From assembly GCA_002381645.1 (NCBI GenBank), contig DFXE01000015.1, forward strand, positions 134,789 to 198,788: DNA of 64,000 nucleotides. Reading direction: 5' to 3'. The notes under the pieces were generated by a model. It worked only from the letters and a program-made list of their open reading frames with translations, had not been told where the DNA came from and did not search any database. A program made the position numbers and the translations under genes. This document shows, in pieces, positions 45,443-55,282 of the stretch. Origin of the DNA: Bacteroidales bacterium UBA4116 (GTDB taxonomy: Bacteria > Bacteroidota > Bacteroidia > Bacteroidales > Tannerellaceae). How positions within the stretch are numbered: position 1 is the stretch's first letter; every line of letters starts with the position of its first letter.

Positions 45443-46501
45443 ATGAATGATCAAAAAGTTATCATATCCACCGACATACACAAAGAATTACAATCCGTTC
45501 TTGCTAGCCTGAAATATGACAAACTGTTTATTTTAACAGATACTAATACACATGATAAATGTTACCCGGCGATTGAAAATGTTCCATCACTCCAGCAGGC
45601 ACGGATTATAACGATCGATGCGGGAGATACACATAAAGACCTGCAACAGTTATCATCTGTCTGGAATATTCTTTCAAGCGAAGGAGCATCACGTAATTCC
45701 TTGCTTATCAACTTAGGAGGCGGAATGATCACGGACCTTGGCGGTTTTGCAGGAGCTACTTTCAAGCGTGGCCTGCAAACCCTTAATATTCCCACTACGC
45801 TAATGGCGTCGGTTGACGCTGCCGTAGGCGGAAAAACAGGCATTAATTTCAACGGGTTAAAAAACGAAATCGGATCATTCTATCCCCCGTTATGCGTAAT
45901 CATCGATTGTACATTCCTGAGCACATTAGACAATGACAACATTCTTTCCGGATACGCTGAAATGATAAAACACGCGCTGATCAGCACAGAAAAAGTATAC
46001 CGGCAAATAATAAGTTACGACCCGATTCATCCCGGCTCTCCTTTATCACCACTTTTGGCAGAATCGGTAGCCGTCAAAGAAAAGATCGTACAGGAAGACC
46101 CTAAAGAAATGGGCATCCGTAAAGCGTTAAATTTCGGGCATACAATAGGACATGCCATTGAAAGCCTTTCATTCACGAAGAATAAACCTCTATTACACGG
46201 ACATGCCGTGGCGGCAGGAATGGTCTGCGAATTATATCTATCTTATAAACAAACGGGGTTCCCAACTTCCAAACTAAGCCAGATAGTTCATTATATCAAA
46301 GAATATTATCCACCCTTCTATTTCGACTGCAACGATTACGACTCTTTATACGAATTTATGACACACGACAAAAAAAATGAAGCCGGAGTCATCAATTTCA
46401 CCCTGCTGTCAGATATAGGCGAAGTACAAATCAATCAGGAAGTAAGCAAAGATCTAATTTTCGAATCATTAGATTTCTACCGTGAAAGCTTTGGAATATA
46501 A
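45443..46501 (+). CDS. aroB: 3-dehydroquinate synthase
   Basis: Second step of the shikimate pathway: DAHP to 3-dehydroquinate, using NAD and a divalent metal. The 352-aa protein has the NAD-binding LINLGGGMITDLGGFAGATF, the PTTLMASVDAAVGGKTGIN segment, and metal ligands in SGYAEMIKHAL, FGHTIGHAIE and LLHGHAVAAG. Its leader is the repeat-rich gap after alaS. tRNA-Pro follows on the same strand from a promoter of its own. Confidence 0.95.
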   Translation: MNDQKVIISTDIHKELQSVLASLKYDKLFILTDTNTHDKCYPAIENVPSLQQARIITIDAGDTHKDLQQLSSVWNILSSEGASRNSLLINLGGGMITDLGGFAGATFKRGLQTLNIPTTLMASVDAAVGGKTGINFNGLKNEIGSFYPPLCVIIDCTFLSTLDNDNILSGYAEMIKHALISTEKVYRQIISYDPIHPGSPLSPLLAESVAVKEKIVQEDPKEMGIRKALNFGHTIGHAIESLSFTKNKPLLHGHAVAAGMVCELYLSYKQTGFPTSKLSQIVHYIKEYYPPFYFDCNDYDSLYEFMTHDKKNEAGVINFTLLSDIGEVQINQEVSKDLIFESLDFYRESFGI

Positions 46502-46512
46502 ATCAAAAAACA

Positions 46513-46520
46513 TAACTTTG
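46513..46520 (+). promoter_or_regulatory. -7 box of tRNA-Pro
   Basis: TAACTTTG, 16 bases before the mature tRNA end. Confidence 0.6.
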
Positions 46521-46536
46521 CACCACCAAACCAAAA

Positions 46537-46610
46537 CGGGATGTAGCTCAGCCCGGTAGAGTACGCGTCTGGGGGGCGTGTGGTCGCAGGTTCAAATCCT
46601 GTCATCCCGA
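46537..46610 (+). tRNA. tRNA-Pro (anticodon GGG)
   Basis: Complete cloverleaf: acceptor CGGGATG/CATCCCG with discriminator A, D-arm with GCTCAGCCCGGTAGAG, anticodon loop CTGGGGG, T-arm GCAGGTTCAAATCCTGT. The CCA end is not encoded. The GGG anticodon reads CCC and CCU codons. Confidence 0.95.
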
Positions 46611-46620
46611 CCTGATTATC

Positions 46621-46659
46621 AGAGACTTACAATTATAAATTGTAAGTCTCTATTTTTTT
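46621..46659 (+). terminator. terminator of tRNA-Pro
   Basis: A 14-bp perfect stem (AGAGACTTACAATT and complement) with a 3-base loop and a run of seven T residues. Confidence 0.9.
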
Positions 46660-46679
46660 GTAGAACAATTGTAGAACAT
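46658..46679. repeat. tandem 11-bp repeat behind tRNA-Pro
   Basis: TTGTAGAACAA and TTGTAGAACAT in tandem, 11-base period, directly after the tRNA terminator. The form resembles the pair next to the intact integrase, but no integrase is present. It may be the relic of an element that had used this tRNA. Confidence 0.5.
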
Positions 46680-47442
46680 TACCTTAATGGACAAATTTGT
46701 AGACACTTAAAACTACATTGTATTTTTTAAATACAGTTTTTCAATGATTAATGAATTTCTATATCACACTTCATACATTGCAAATATAATTAATATCAAT
46801 TAAATCAAAATATATTATGCAAAAGTATGTTTAGTATAAAAATACCCTTTAGACAATAAAAGAGTAAATATAAAACTATATCTACTCTTTGTACTAATGG
46901 AAATTCCGATAAAAATATAAACTAATTTTTTTTATCCATTAATTTCTTATTTAAGTATTTTCATAGAATTTTTTTAATGAAAAAATTTAATTTTAACGAA
47001 ACTAATATATCAATAGCGCCTATAACCGCATAGACATTTTTATTACAAATCAACTTATTGATAGTTAATTTCAAAAAGAATCGAGAAATACATACTACCT
47101 TTAGTTTTATGGGATTCTTTTAATTTGTATTGGAATATTTTATGTAGATATCATGTATAACATTTCACCATAAAGATTATTATGTTATCAAAGATAGATA
47201 ATCAAAGCATAACCATTTAATAAAAAGTTACTTATCATATTACAATAAACACCAAATCAATAAAAATAGTATAACAGAATAAATAATTATTGTTAAATAT
47301 ACGTACGCATCAAAATATAAATATAAGCTTTATTGCTTCCAACGCTTATTGTCTTTAATAACTTATGATAATATAATGAGTTAAAACTATTTTTCTACAT
47401 TTACCAGGTTTTAAGAATGAATCCCAATTTGTTTTATAGAAT
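46680..47442. other. AT-rich desert behind tRNA-Pro
   Basis: Over 750 bases of very AT-rich sequence without a supported gene. Two minus-strand -7-like boxes (TATATTTG at 46781-46788, TACTTTTG at 46820-46827) have no gene in front of them. Fits eroded element DNA. Confidence 0.5.
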
Positions 47443-47945
47443 ATGGAATTAAAATTCAAAGATGCCAGACCGGAAGATTTAGACAATATGGTTAAAATAT
47501 ATAATTCTACTATAGCTTCGCGAATGGTAACTGCCGATACGGAACCGGTAACGGTTGACAGCTGTAAAAAATGGTTTTTCGAACATATACCCGGCAAACG
47601 TCCTCTTTGGGTAGTTGAAGACCAAAAAGGCACCACGATAGGATGGATTAGTTTTCAATCGTTTAAGGCCGCCCGGCATACGACTCCACCGTTGAAGTCA
47701 GCATATACCTCGATGCAGACCAACGCATGAAAGGTTATGGAAAAAAGATTCTTCAATATGCCATTGATCAGGCGCCGGCACTCGGAATAAATACCTTATT
47801 AGGATTTATATTTGCCCACAATATACCCAGCATCGAATTGTTCAAACGATTTCATTTCGAACAATGGGGTTACTTACCCGGCGTAGCGATTCTTGACGGC
47901 GTTGAACGAAGGCTTATTATAATGTGTAAGAAAGTCAATACATGA
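47443..47945 (+). pseudogene. GNAT acetyltransferase split by a frameshift
   Basis: The first 73 or so codons (MELKFKDARPEDLDNMVKIY) and the last 72 (MKGYGKKILQYAIDQAPALG) are two halves of one GNAT protein of the phosphinothricin-acetyltransferase type. They lie in different frames. Restoring one missing base near 47661-47668 gives GRPAYDSTVEVSIYLDADQR across the junction, exactly what the family has there. Either a recent inactivation or a sequencing error. All GNAT motifs are otherwise present. Confidence 0.75.
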
Positions 47946-49449
47946 CAGGATCATTCCAGCCACATGTAAGTTCCAGGTTACTAATACCCAGTAAAGGGAG
48001 ATTCAGGGGTATTTCTATTGTAATAAGCCGAAGCGGAGCAAGTATAACCGTTGCCAACAAATCCAAAAGAGGACTAAGTAACGGGATTGCGCGCAATATA
48101 TCCTCCAGGTATGGTAGATCAGCAAGACTTATCTTTAAGTTTAAAGAATGTGCTCCATCTTCTTGTACCGCATATGATTTCAATCCCAAATCGATTAATG
48201 AATAATCAGACCTAAATCTTCGGTTTGTAAAATTAGTTAAATCCACGGGTTGATTAATATGGATAAAAGTACCATCCAGAAACCATGAACTTTCAATTAT
48301 CTGTTCTATTAATAAGCCTGAAATCAATCCCTGCTTAACTATATTGATTTCACGAACATCATATAAACCTGAAAAACCCTTTATTAACAGGTTTTTATTG
48401 TCGTATAAGCCCGTGTCCGCAAATTTAAAAAGAAATTGTTGCTCTCCGGGATAATACTCCCTGACAACAAGATCGAAGTCGATGGCTTTAGGAAAATCAG
48501 CAATGGTAATGATTGCTCCATCAGCTTCAGTTGTCTGCCAGGGATTTAAAAGAGGACCGAGAAATCCCAATAATTCCGAATGTCCGGTATTACCGGCAAG
48601 TACCATCCCGAGTTGATTGATCAATTCCTCGATAAGTATATCATATAAGTAATTTGTTATCGGCAACAGCAACCCGTCCAGCAGGATATTTATTAACGAA
48701 TCCAGACCACCCACAACAGCATATACCAAATTACCTATCAAACCTAAATCAAGGACATCCCTTAAAAGGCCGGGGAGTATATTCTGCAGCTGTGTCTGGA
48801 TTATATTGCGATACCCTACCTGGGTAACAATATTATTTACCAGCATATTCAATGCCATTTGGGCGTCTACAGCATTGCGGTGTATATTGAGTTTAGCGAT
48901 AATACGCTGGAGAAGAATTTCAGGATAAGGAGACGAATCTGAAAATAAGACATTCGACATATAATATTCTGTATGATCGGTGAATTCCGAATTGGGCAAA
49001 ACTATTCGTCCCGAATGATAACCGAAATGATAATCATACAATATTTCATTATAATTGACCGGCCCATCTCCTACCCGGTATGGAAAAAGTGTCTTCTCTG
49101 CATTGCCTATAAATACAGCCCTGTATTCACCTTTTGGCAATGTATCCTTTATGGCTGTAAGCGGCCAGGTCTCAAAACCATCAGAAGGTGAAAAAATATG
49201 CCGTTCTTTCACAAACTCACCGGTAGATTCAAAAAGAATATATTTTAAATCGGATATCCTCCAGTCCTCTCCCGTGACAGCCGCACGCGTCATAGAAGTT
49301 CCAAATACAACCTCAAAATATCCTTCTTGTATGTTGCATATTCCATCATTACCTTTTTCTTCGGAGATTTTGGGTTGTAAAATATACTCTTCGGTTGAAC
49401 AGGTGATAAAGCCTACGACCAAAAAGGGATATAAAAAGATATTCTTCAT
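47935..49449 (-). CDS. fimbrial accessory lipoprotein (FimB/Mfa2-like)
   Basis: A 504-aa surface lipoprotein; signal peptide with lipobox near FITCS. The first 170 residues have the features of FimB/Mfa2 anchors and accessory fimbrillins (Met-Thr-Arg-Ala processing-like segment, DLKYILFESTGEFV, LPKGEYRAVFIGNAEK). The middle is unusually hydrophobic (NLVYAVVGGLDSLINILLDG and neighbours), as is the C-terminus. Third gene of a minus-strand operon; it starts 13 bases after the previous stop. Its end overlaps the convergent GNAT relic. Confidence 0.65.
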   Translation of the reverse strand: MKNIFLYPFLVVGFITCSTEEYILQPKISEEKGNDGICNIQEGYFEVVFGTSMTRAAVTGEDWRISDLKYILFESTGEFVKERHIFSPSDGFETWPLTAIKDTLPKGEYRAVFIGNAEKTLFPYRVGDGPVNYNEILYDYHFGYHSGRIVLPNSEFTDHTEYYMSNVLFSDSSPYPEILLQRIIAKLNIHRNAVDAQMALNMLVNNIVTQVGYRNIIQTQLQNILPGLLRDVLDLGLIGNLVYAVVGGLDSLINILLDGLLLPITNYLYDILIEELINQLGMVLAGNTGHSELLGFLGPLLNPWQTTEADGAIITIADFPKAIDFDLVVREYYPGEQQFLFKFADTGLYDNKNLLIKGFSGLYDVREINIVKQGLISGLLIEQIIESSWFLDGTFIHINQPVDLTNFTNRRFRSDYSLIDLGLKSYAVQEDGAHSLNLKISLADLPYLEDILRAIPLLSPLLDLLATVILAPLRLITIEIPLNLPLLGISNLELTCGWNDPVMY

Positions 49450-49462
49450 TTATATTGTCAAT

Positions 49463-50452
49463 TTACGGATTTCCATCCCACCCGTCGTCATCCAGATTTA
49501 TCATGTGAGTCAAAGTAAACCCGACATCTATTTTTGAGTAGTCACCCGTCACTTTTATGATCTGGTTCGGATAAAATATAAATGTATTATTAGTTGTTGT
49601 TTCACTGTCTGGCACTCTGACAAGATACCGTTTGGTGGAACCTCCAACCAGTATATCAAGAGAAAGAGAGGTTGAATATGTTGCTCCTCCAGCTAAAAGA
49701 TATCGGAAAAATGAGATTTTATTATCAGAAGGAACAACAACCTCCAATATACTTTCTTCCGACCGCGCAGTCATTACCATAGCATCCGTAAGCCTTGACG
49801 CTTCAATCAGGTTTCCACTAATCAGCGACACTGAAGTAACAAATTTGGGAACGTTCTCGATCGTCAGGGAAATCCCACTCACCAGTCGTTTCAGGTTACC
49901 CGATATGGATATATTTTCATCAGCAGCAAAGGCTTCACCGATGGAACTACCATTTAAAGAGGCTTCACAAATACATGCAAAAACTTCCGGCATATTATTC
50001 GGTTCAGTAGCTTTTACTGCGTAATTTGCAAGAGATACCGGGTCGGAAACACCTCCCAAAACAAACCGGTTATTTGAGCTAATTGCCGGAGTATAATCTT
50101 CATTTTTATAACCGACAACCAAAACTTTGTAAATCGCACCTGCCATCAGATGTAATTTAACGTCTGCCACACCACCTTGTGCTATAGTTTTGTGTGTTAC
50201 ATATGAGTAATCCGGAATAAAATTTGTATCATCAACTCCTTCTCCTGTTTTTCTGAACGGAATAATTAGTGCCCTGTCTATATTATAAGATACACCTGAA
50301 ACATCTACTCCTGTATCGGACAGGCCTATATAGAAATCTATATCTATATCCGGCTTATATATCAATTCCTCTGAGTCGGAACAGGATAAAAACATCCATG
50401 TAGATAAAGAAAGAAAGAAAACTATGTGTATAGACAACTGCCCGTAATTCAT
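49463..50452 (-). CDS. fimbrial lipoprotein (FimB/Mfa2-like)
   Basis: A 329-aa lipoprotein with a signal peptide and lipobox (WMFLSCSDSEE). The rest is beta-rich, with the ALIIPFRKTGEG, LMAGAIYKVLVVGYKNEDY and LKRLVSGISLTIENVP segments found in Bacteroidales fimbrillin-like proteins, which fold as two transthyretin-like domains. Second gene of the operon, starting 4 bases after the restored stop of the first. Probably an accessory or tip subunit. Confidence 0.65.
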   Translation of the reverse strand: MNYGQLSIHIVFFLSLSTWMFLSCSDSEELIYKPDIDIDFYIGLSDTGVDVSGVSYNIDRALIIPFRKTGEGVDDTNFIPDYSYVTHKTIAQGGVADVKLHLMAGAIYKVLVVGYKNEDYTPAISSNNRFVLGGVSDPVSLANYAVKATEPNNMPEVFACICEASLNGSSIGEAFAADENISISGNLKRLVSGISLTIENVPKFVTSVSLISGNLIEASRLTDAMVMTARSEESILEVVVPSDNKISFFRYLLAGGATYSTSLSLDILVGGSTKRYLVRVPDSETTTNNTFIFYPNQIIKVTGDYSKIDVGFTLTHMINLDDDGWDGNP

Positions 50453-50456
50453 CTTT

Positions 50457-51508
50457 TTAATCGATGGTTAGGTTATGTATCGCCGCCCATTCAGGGTCAA
50501 CGGTGATCTGAATTTCCTGATCCCTCATCAAATCGATAGCAGAATCAGGTATAGAATCATTCCCTCCCGCACCGGTACCCGAAGAATATGCTTTCGTACC
50601 TAACGAATAAAATTGTTGGGAAGAATATCAAATTGCTGCGAACTAATACTGACAGGCCAGGTTTTAAGAGCATCGCCATTAGAAGCATACAGCCCGAGCG
50701 TCATTTGCACATTGTTTACAGGAATAAGAAAAGAACCGTTCAATTGTGAGTTATCCAGTTTAATCACGTCCTGGATGATATTGCCCGTATATATTCCTTC
50801 ACTATTTACCGTTTGGTTACTCAGGTCAGTATTTATAATATTAAATACGGCACCCGAAGGAAGAGTGCCCTCTCCATTGGTAAGGTTCACCGTAAGGTTG
50901 CTATTGGTAACCGATAATCGTAATGACTCAACATCCCGGCCATTGATTACAGCCGGTACATTTACAAAATAGCCTAATATACCTGCTACCTGCCGGGTCA
51001 TAACAATAGGTATGCGAACACCTATTGAAGAAATAGCTATAGCCGATGAACCTGCAAATATTTCACTTTCCAGGCCGGAGGCTTCCACCGAAGCGGCAAA
51101 AGTATCATAAGTGGTTACTCCCTGATCCAATACTGTCAATCCGAACCGGTCTGTTGCATTACGTCCGATTCCGATAAATGTAAATTCTCCTGCAGACAGA
51201 TAGTCGCCGACAGGTACCTGATGATGTTTAGTGGACAATCCACGCGTCCAGCCAGGTATTTCAATAGAATCGGCAAACAAATAATCACTTCCGGATTTCT
51301 TAAAAGCATAGATTTTCACATCTTCAACCGTGTGTTTTGCTTCCTGACTATACAATCCGGATTTAGTTTTAAGAGAATTTACTATGGAAATTTCGAAAGA
51401 AAGGGTTCCTGGTTCTACCTTTTGTACATTGTATTCTTCATTTGTACAACTACTCAATAGGCCGATTATGCCCAGCGCAAAAAAGGTTTTGATACTCTTA
51501 CTTCTCAT
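50457..51508 (-). pseudogene. fimbrillin-like lipoprotein with a C-terminal frameshift
   Basis: First gene of the fimbrial operon. A signal peptide and lipobox (GLLSSCTNEE) precede two beta-rich domains. The frame stops at TAG 50600-50602 in PNNFIR, but adding one T restores LGTKAYSSGTGAGG and a final strand (QEIQITVDPEWAAIHNLTID) ending at TAA 50457-50459, just before the next gene. That last strand is what fimbrillins of this fold use in polymerisation, so the product as written (302 aa) would be defective. Sequencing error or true inactivation cannot be told apart here. Confidence 0.7.
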
Positions 51509-51874
51509 AAGCTAAAAATTTAGTAAATAACGAATTAATTGCAAGTCAATCTATTCGTGACTGATACGTTCACTGTCGGTTTCCATCTATAGATGAATGC
51601 GAGCCGGCATATTAAGGAATAAGGGTGGGGGCGGACTTTTACAAATACATCCTTATCAAACAAAAAAACTTTTGCAACCTTTTAAAGCAGCTGAAACTAC
51701 AATAAATAAAAACCCGATTAACGAGTTTTTATATAACCGATACATCAATTATTTGTTCAAAGAAAAACAATTAAAAATTCACTTAAAATCAAGATACATA
51801 AAATTATTACTTAGTGGATGTAAGTAATAAAACAAGGAAAGAAAGAAAAAATACATCTAAAGAATCAACCTGCT
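51509..51874. other. intergenic region between glsB and the fimbrial operon
   Basis: About 365 bases. It holds a hairpin (51708-51730: AAAAACTCG/CGGGTTTTT on the minus strand, one G-U pair) that could terminate the gls operon, and must hold the fimbrial promoter, for which no clear -7 box is seen. Confidence 0.45.
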
Positions 51875-52837
51875 TTATCCCTTCAATATGGGTTGCGACG
51901 GATACTCTTCCTTAAAATAAGTTTCGATATGCCGTTTCTTTTTATCTTCAAGAATTTCGTCAATAGCGATAAGAATACCTGTTTCTTCCACTTCTCCGAA
52001 TTCGTGGTTAACGGCGGTTCCGAAAGTACGCATTTTAGGAGAAAGGCTCATATAGGCACTTACTAACGGTGGAACATTGATTCCGAACTTACGGACTTCC
52101 TGGTTTAATGCCTTATAGTTCTCTTTAAAATTATCCGATTGGAACAGTTCATCCATTTTCACCAGGTCAGGATTCGTCTGCAGGGGGTAAATTGGCGTTA
52201 TTAATCTTTCCGGATCAGGAAAATGTTTAGCAAGGAAATGAAGGATCATATCCCTTGCTTCCTTGTTATATGTATTATACATGGTGACTTTTCCAAAATA
52301 ATATTGCAGGGTAGGATCAATTACCGATAAAGCCCCCAAACCATCCCACAAATTATCCAGCACAAATATACCTTTGTTCGCTCCTTCGCGGGTAGCCTGA
52401 AATTCGAGTGTTACAAAAGAACGCCCCAGCTCAACCGTATAAGGAAGATATTCTTTAATAAATTTATCGGAAAAATTGAACAAATGCGAGGTGGCAAGCA
52501 TGGGTTTTCCATTATCGTCGAACTTTACATCGGCCCCGCAAAGGAAACGGTATCCACCTAATATGATTTCTTCTTCCGGATTCCATACAATTAATTGCCG
52601 GTATGCTCCTTCCATCGTATCGAACTCGTCAATATCAACCGGGGCGCCCGTTCCCCCTCCGTAATACCGGAATGCAAGTTCGCGCAAACGCCCGATTTCC
52701 TGCATCACATTCGGAGAATCGTGTGCCGTAATTATGTATATTTCATTATTAGACTTATTGGTTCTCCGGAGCAGCTTATCCTGAGTTAGTTCCGACTTCA
52801 ATACAGTCCTGTCGATTGGATTTATAACGTCTTTCAT
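51875..52837 (-). CDS. glsB: GNAT-type N-acyltransferase for glycine lipids
   Basis: A 320-aa GNAT/OlsB-like enzyme. In Bacteroides, GlsB joins a 3-hydroxy fatty acid to glycine, the first step of glycine-lipid synthesis. The core has RELAFRYYGGGTGAPVDIDE, LGGYRFLCG and the VELGRSFV segment typical of OlsB/hemolysin-like acyltransferases. It lies 15 bases downstream of the O-acyltransferase gene, the pairing known for gls. Assignment rests on family and pairing. Confidence 0.8.
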   Translation of the reverse strand: MKDVINPIDRTVLKSELTQDKLLRRTNKSNNEIYIITAHDSPNVMQEIGRLRELAFRYYGGGTGAPVDIDEFDTMEGAYRQLIVWNPEEEIILGGYRFLCGADVKFDDNGKPMLATSHLFNFSDKFIKEYLPYTVELGRSFVTLEFQATREGANKGIFVLDNLWDGLGALSVIDPTLQYYFGKVTMYNTYNKEARDMILHFLAKHFPDPERLITPIYPLQTNPDLVKMDELFQSDNFKENYKALNQEVRKFGINVPPLVSAYMSLSPKMRTFGTAVNHEFGEVEETGILIAIDEILEDKKKRHIETYFKEEYPSQPILKG

Positions 52838-52852
52838 ATAAGTGTATTTCTA

Positions 52853-53680
52853 TTATTTCTTCAGCCCGTAAGCAATACCGCGTACCCATTCGGCCCATTC
52901 GGCAGGTTTTTTACTGTTATCGAATGTTTGCCAGGGTATTGGCTTTCCAAAATATATGTGATAAGTAGAATGTTTACTTTTAAAAACTTCATCCGAAAGA
53001 TAAAGCATCTCAATATTCACTTTCAACCCTAATCCGGTACGGACATTCGCCAGTCGGTAAAAGAAGTTGGAATTTTTCCCGTCAAAATAAATGGGTATAA
53101 TATCGCGTTGGTATTCGACAGCTTTTTGTATAAAGGATTTTTTCCACTCCAAATCAGTTATCTTTCCCTTAATTTTACGTGAACATAAACCTGCCGGAAA
53201 AGTGATTATCTGATTATCCGAAGCATATGCCCGGTCGGTAAGGATAGCCGTCTGCTTTGCCTGCTTGCCATGCTTGTTTATAGGAATAAAGATGGAACGC
53301 AGATTGGGAATAAAAAGCAACAGGTCGTTTACAAGGTAACGTACAGACCCATGATACTTTTGTCCTAAAAAAGCGGATAAACATATACCGTCCAATCCCC
53401 CTAAAGGATGATTGGATGCAAAAATATAACGACCGTCAGCAGGAATATTGTCTTCGCCGGATATATTTAACGTAAGATCAAAATAATCTATAAGCTCAAC
53501 CATGAAATCTACCCCGTCTTTATCTTCATAGCGGTTTAGAATATAATTAAGCTCATCCTGATGAACAATCCGGATCAGGTAATTTACAACAAAGCCGGGT
53601 AACTTTCTGGAGAGTGAAGGAGCTTTCTCCCGGAGTATCTTCCGGATGTTAATAAATTGAGTCATTTCTTCCTTTGTCAT
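52853..53680 (-). CDS. glsA: PlsC-like O-acyltransferase for glycine lipids
   Basis: A 275-aa PlsC-family enzyme; GlsA adds the second fatty acid to the hydroxyl of the N-acyl glycine. The catalytic motif reads NHPLGGLDG, one residue longer than the usual NHxxxxD, as in GlsA-type proteins. FPAGLCSRK is the glycine-containing block III and IPIYFDGKNS block IV. It has a -7 box at 53704-53711 (TATATTTG) and is the promoter-proximal gene of the pair. Confidence 0.8.
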   Translation of the reverse strand: MTKEEMTQFINIRKILREKAPSLSRKLPGFVVNYLIRIVHQDELNYILNRYEDKDGVDFMVELIDYFDLTLNISGEDNIPADGRYIFASNHPLGGLDGICLSAFLGQKYHGSVRYLVNDLLLFIPNLRSIFIPINKHGKQAKQTAILTDRAYASDNQIITFPAGLCSRKIKGKITDLEWKKSFIQKAVEYQRDIIPIYFDGKNSNFFYRLANVRTGLGLKVNIEMLYLSDEVFKSKHSTYHIYFGKPIPWQTFDNSKKPAEWAEWVRGIAYGLKK

Positions 53681-53703
53681 CTTACATCGACGTTGTCAGC
53701 AGA

Positions 53704-53711
53704 CAAATATA
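53704..53711 (-). promoter_or_regulatory. -7 box of the glsA-glsB operon
   Basis: TATATTTG on the minus strand, 23 bases before the glsA start. Confidence 0.5.
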
Positions 53712-53928
53712 AGTATATAATTAAAAATGAAACTATACGATTACGGTTTTTTAGGCTTTCACCTATGATAAAGAAAAAAAATTAAACGTCTTTATCCATT
53801 TTTGTAACAATAAGCTGTCAATTTATCACATACATCCCATAATTAGCAGCATATAATGTGGATTCATATACTAAAATCATGCCATAGAGAGAATCCGATA
53901 AATTAAACCCTATTTAGCAGAAAACCCG

Positions 53929-53936
53929 TATCTTTG
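53929..53936 (+). promoter_or_regulatory. -7 box of the U32 peptidase operon
   Basis: TATCTTTG, 26 bases before the TTG start at 53963. Confidence 0.55.
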
Positions 53937-53962
53937 CATTTAATATTTAAACAGTTATCATT

Positions 53963-55237
53963 TTGAGTGAAAAGGATTTTGAAATAATGTCGCCGGCCGG
54001 TTCGTATGAATCTTTGATGGCGGCTATCCAGGGAGGGGCTGATTCTATCTATTTTGGCATAGAAGGCCTTAATATGCGGTCGCGCTCTTCCAATAATTTT
54101 ACGACAGACGATTTACGTAAGATCGCAACCATTTGCCGTGAGCATGGCATTAAAAGTTATCTTACCGTAAATACGATTATATATGACGAGGATATTCCAT
54201 TAATGCAAAATATTATAGACGCAGCAAAAGAAGCAGGAATATCTGCTGTTATTGCTGCGGATGTAGCAGCTATGAACTATGCGTACAGTATAGGTCAGGA
54301 GATTCATCTCTCTACACAATTGAATATTACAAATGTGGAAGCACTGAAATTCTATGCTCGTTTTGCAGATGTAGTTGTATTAGCGCGTGAATTGAATCTG
54401 GCTCAGGTACAACATATTTATAAACAAATTATAGCCCAACAGATAAATGGGCCTAAGGGAGAATTGATCCGTATTGAAATGTTCAGTCATGGTGCTTTAT
54501 GTATGGCGGTATCAGGCAAGTGTTACCTGAGTTTGCATGAAATGAATTCGTCGGCAAACCGGGGTGCCTGTATGCAAATATGCCGGCGGGGCTACAACGT
54601 CAAAGATAAAGACAGCGATATTGAGTTAGACATTGAAAACCAATACATCATGTCTCCAAAAGATTTGAAGACAATTCATTTTATGAATAAAATGATGGAC
54701 GCGGGCGTACGGGTTTTCAAAATTGAAGGGAGGGCCCGCGGTCCGGAATACGTTCGTATCGTTACGGAATGTTACAAAGAAGCAGTAAGAGCATATTGTG
54801 AAGGTACCTATACAGAAGAAAAAATCTCCGGTTGGGATGAACGTTTGAAAAGCGTATTCAACCGTGGTTTCTGGGATGGCTACTACTTAGGGCAGCGATT
54901 AGGCGAATGGAGCAGTAAATACGGTTCGGGCTCTACCAAAAAGAAAGTATATATCGCAAAAGGTATTAAATACTTTAGTGGATTAGGCGTGGCAGAATTT
55001 GAAATGGAATCGCAAACGCTCAAAGTGGGAGATGAAATACTAATTACCGGCCCCACAACCGGTGCGCTTATGCAGACGGTTAAAGAGATACGTGTAAATC
55101 TGCAACCCGTCGAAGAAACAAAAAAAGGCGAACGCTTTTCTTTTAAGGTAAAAGAAAAAATCCGCCCCTCAGATAAAATGTATAAACTGGTAAAGCAGCA
55201 TGCAGAACAGGACATGCAAAACGGATTCCGCAACTAA
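53963..55237 (+). CDS. U32-family peptidase (YegQ/TrhP-like)
   Basis: A 424-aa U32 protein. The family signature EMFSHGALCMAVSGKCYLS, followed by NRGACMQICRRGY, contains the conserved Cys residues. Bacterial relatives (TrhP, RlhA) take part in tRNA or rRNA hydroxylation rather than proteolysis, so a role in RNA modification is more likely than peptidase activity. The start is taken as TTG 53963, since the protein then begins SEKDFEIMSPAGSYESL; the ATG at codon 9 is possible but would trim the first strand. Confidence 0.87.
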   Translation: MSEKDFEIMSPAGSYESLMAAIQGGADSIYFGIEGLNMRSRSSNNFTTDDLRKIATICREHGIKSYLTVNTIIYDEDIPLMQNIIDAAKEAGISAVIAADVAAMNYAYSIGQEIHLSTQLNITNVEALKFYARFADVVVLARELNLAQVQHIYKQIIAQQINGPKGELIRIEMFSHGALCMAVSGKCYLSLHEMNSSANRGACMQICRRGYNVKDKDSDIELDIENQYIMSPKDLKTIHFMNKMMDAGVRVFKIEGRARGPEYVRIVTECYKEAVRAYCEGTYTEEKISGWDERLKSVFNRGFWDGYYLGQRLGEWSSKYGSGSTKKKVYIAKGIKYFSGLGVAEFEMESQTLKVGDEILITGPTTGALMQTVKEIRVNLQPVEETKKGERFSFKVKEKIRPSDKMYKLVKQHAEQDMQNGFRN

Positions 55238-55282
55238 ACAATCCTTCTGCTTTCTACGTGCTGCTTTTTGCTATTAAAAAAA

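Noticed and set aside
51597..51827. 76-codon plus-strand reading frame upstream of the fimbrial operon
   Set aside because: Composition is Lys/Asn/Ile-rich as expected from AT-rich non-coding DNA, no promoter or family match, and it overlaps the probable gls terminator hairpin.
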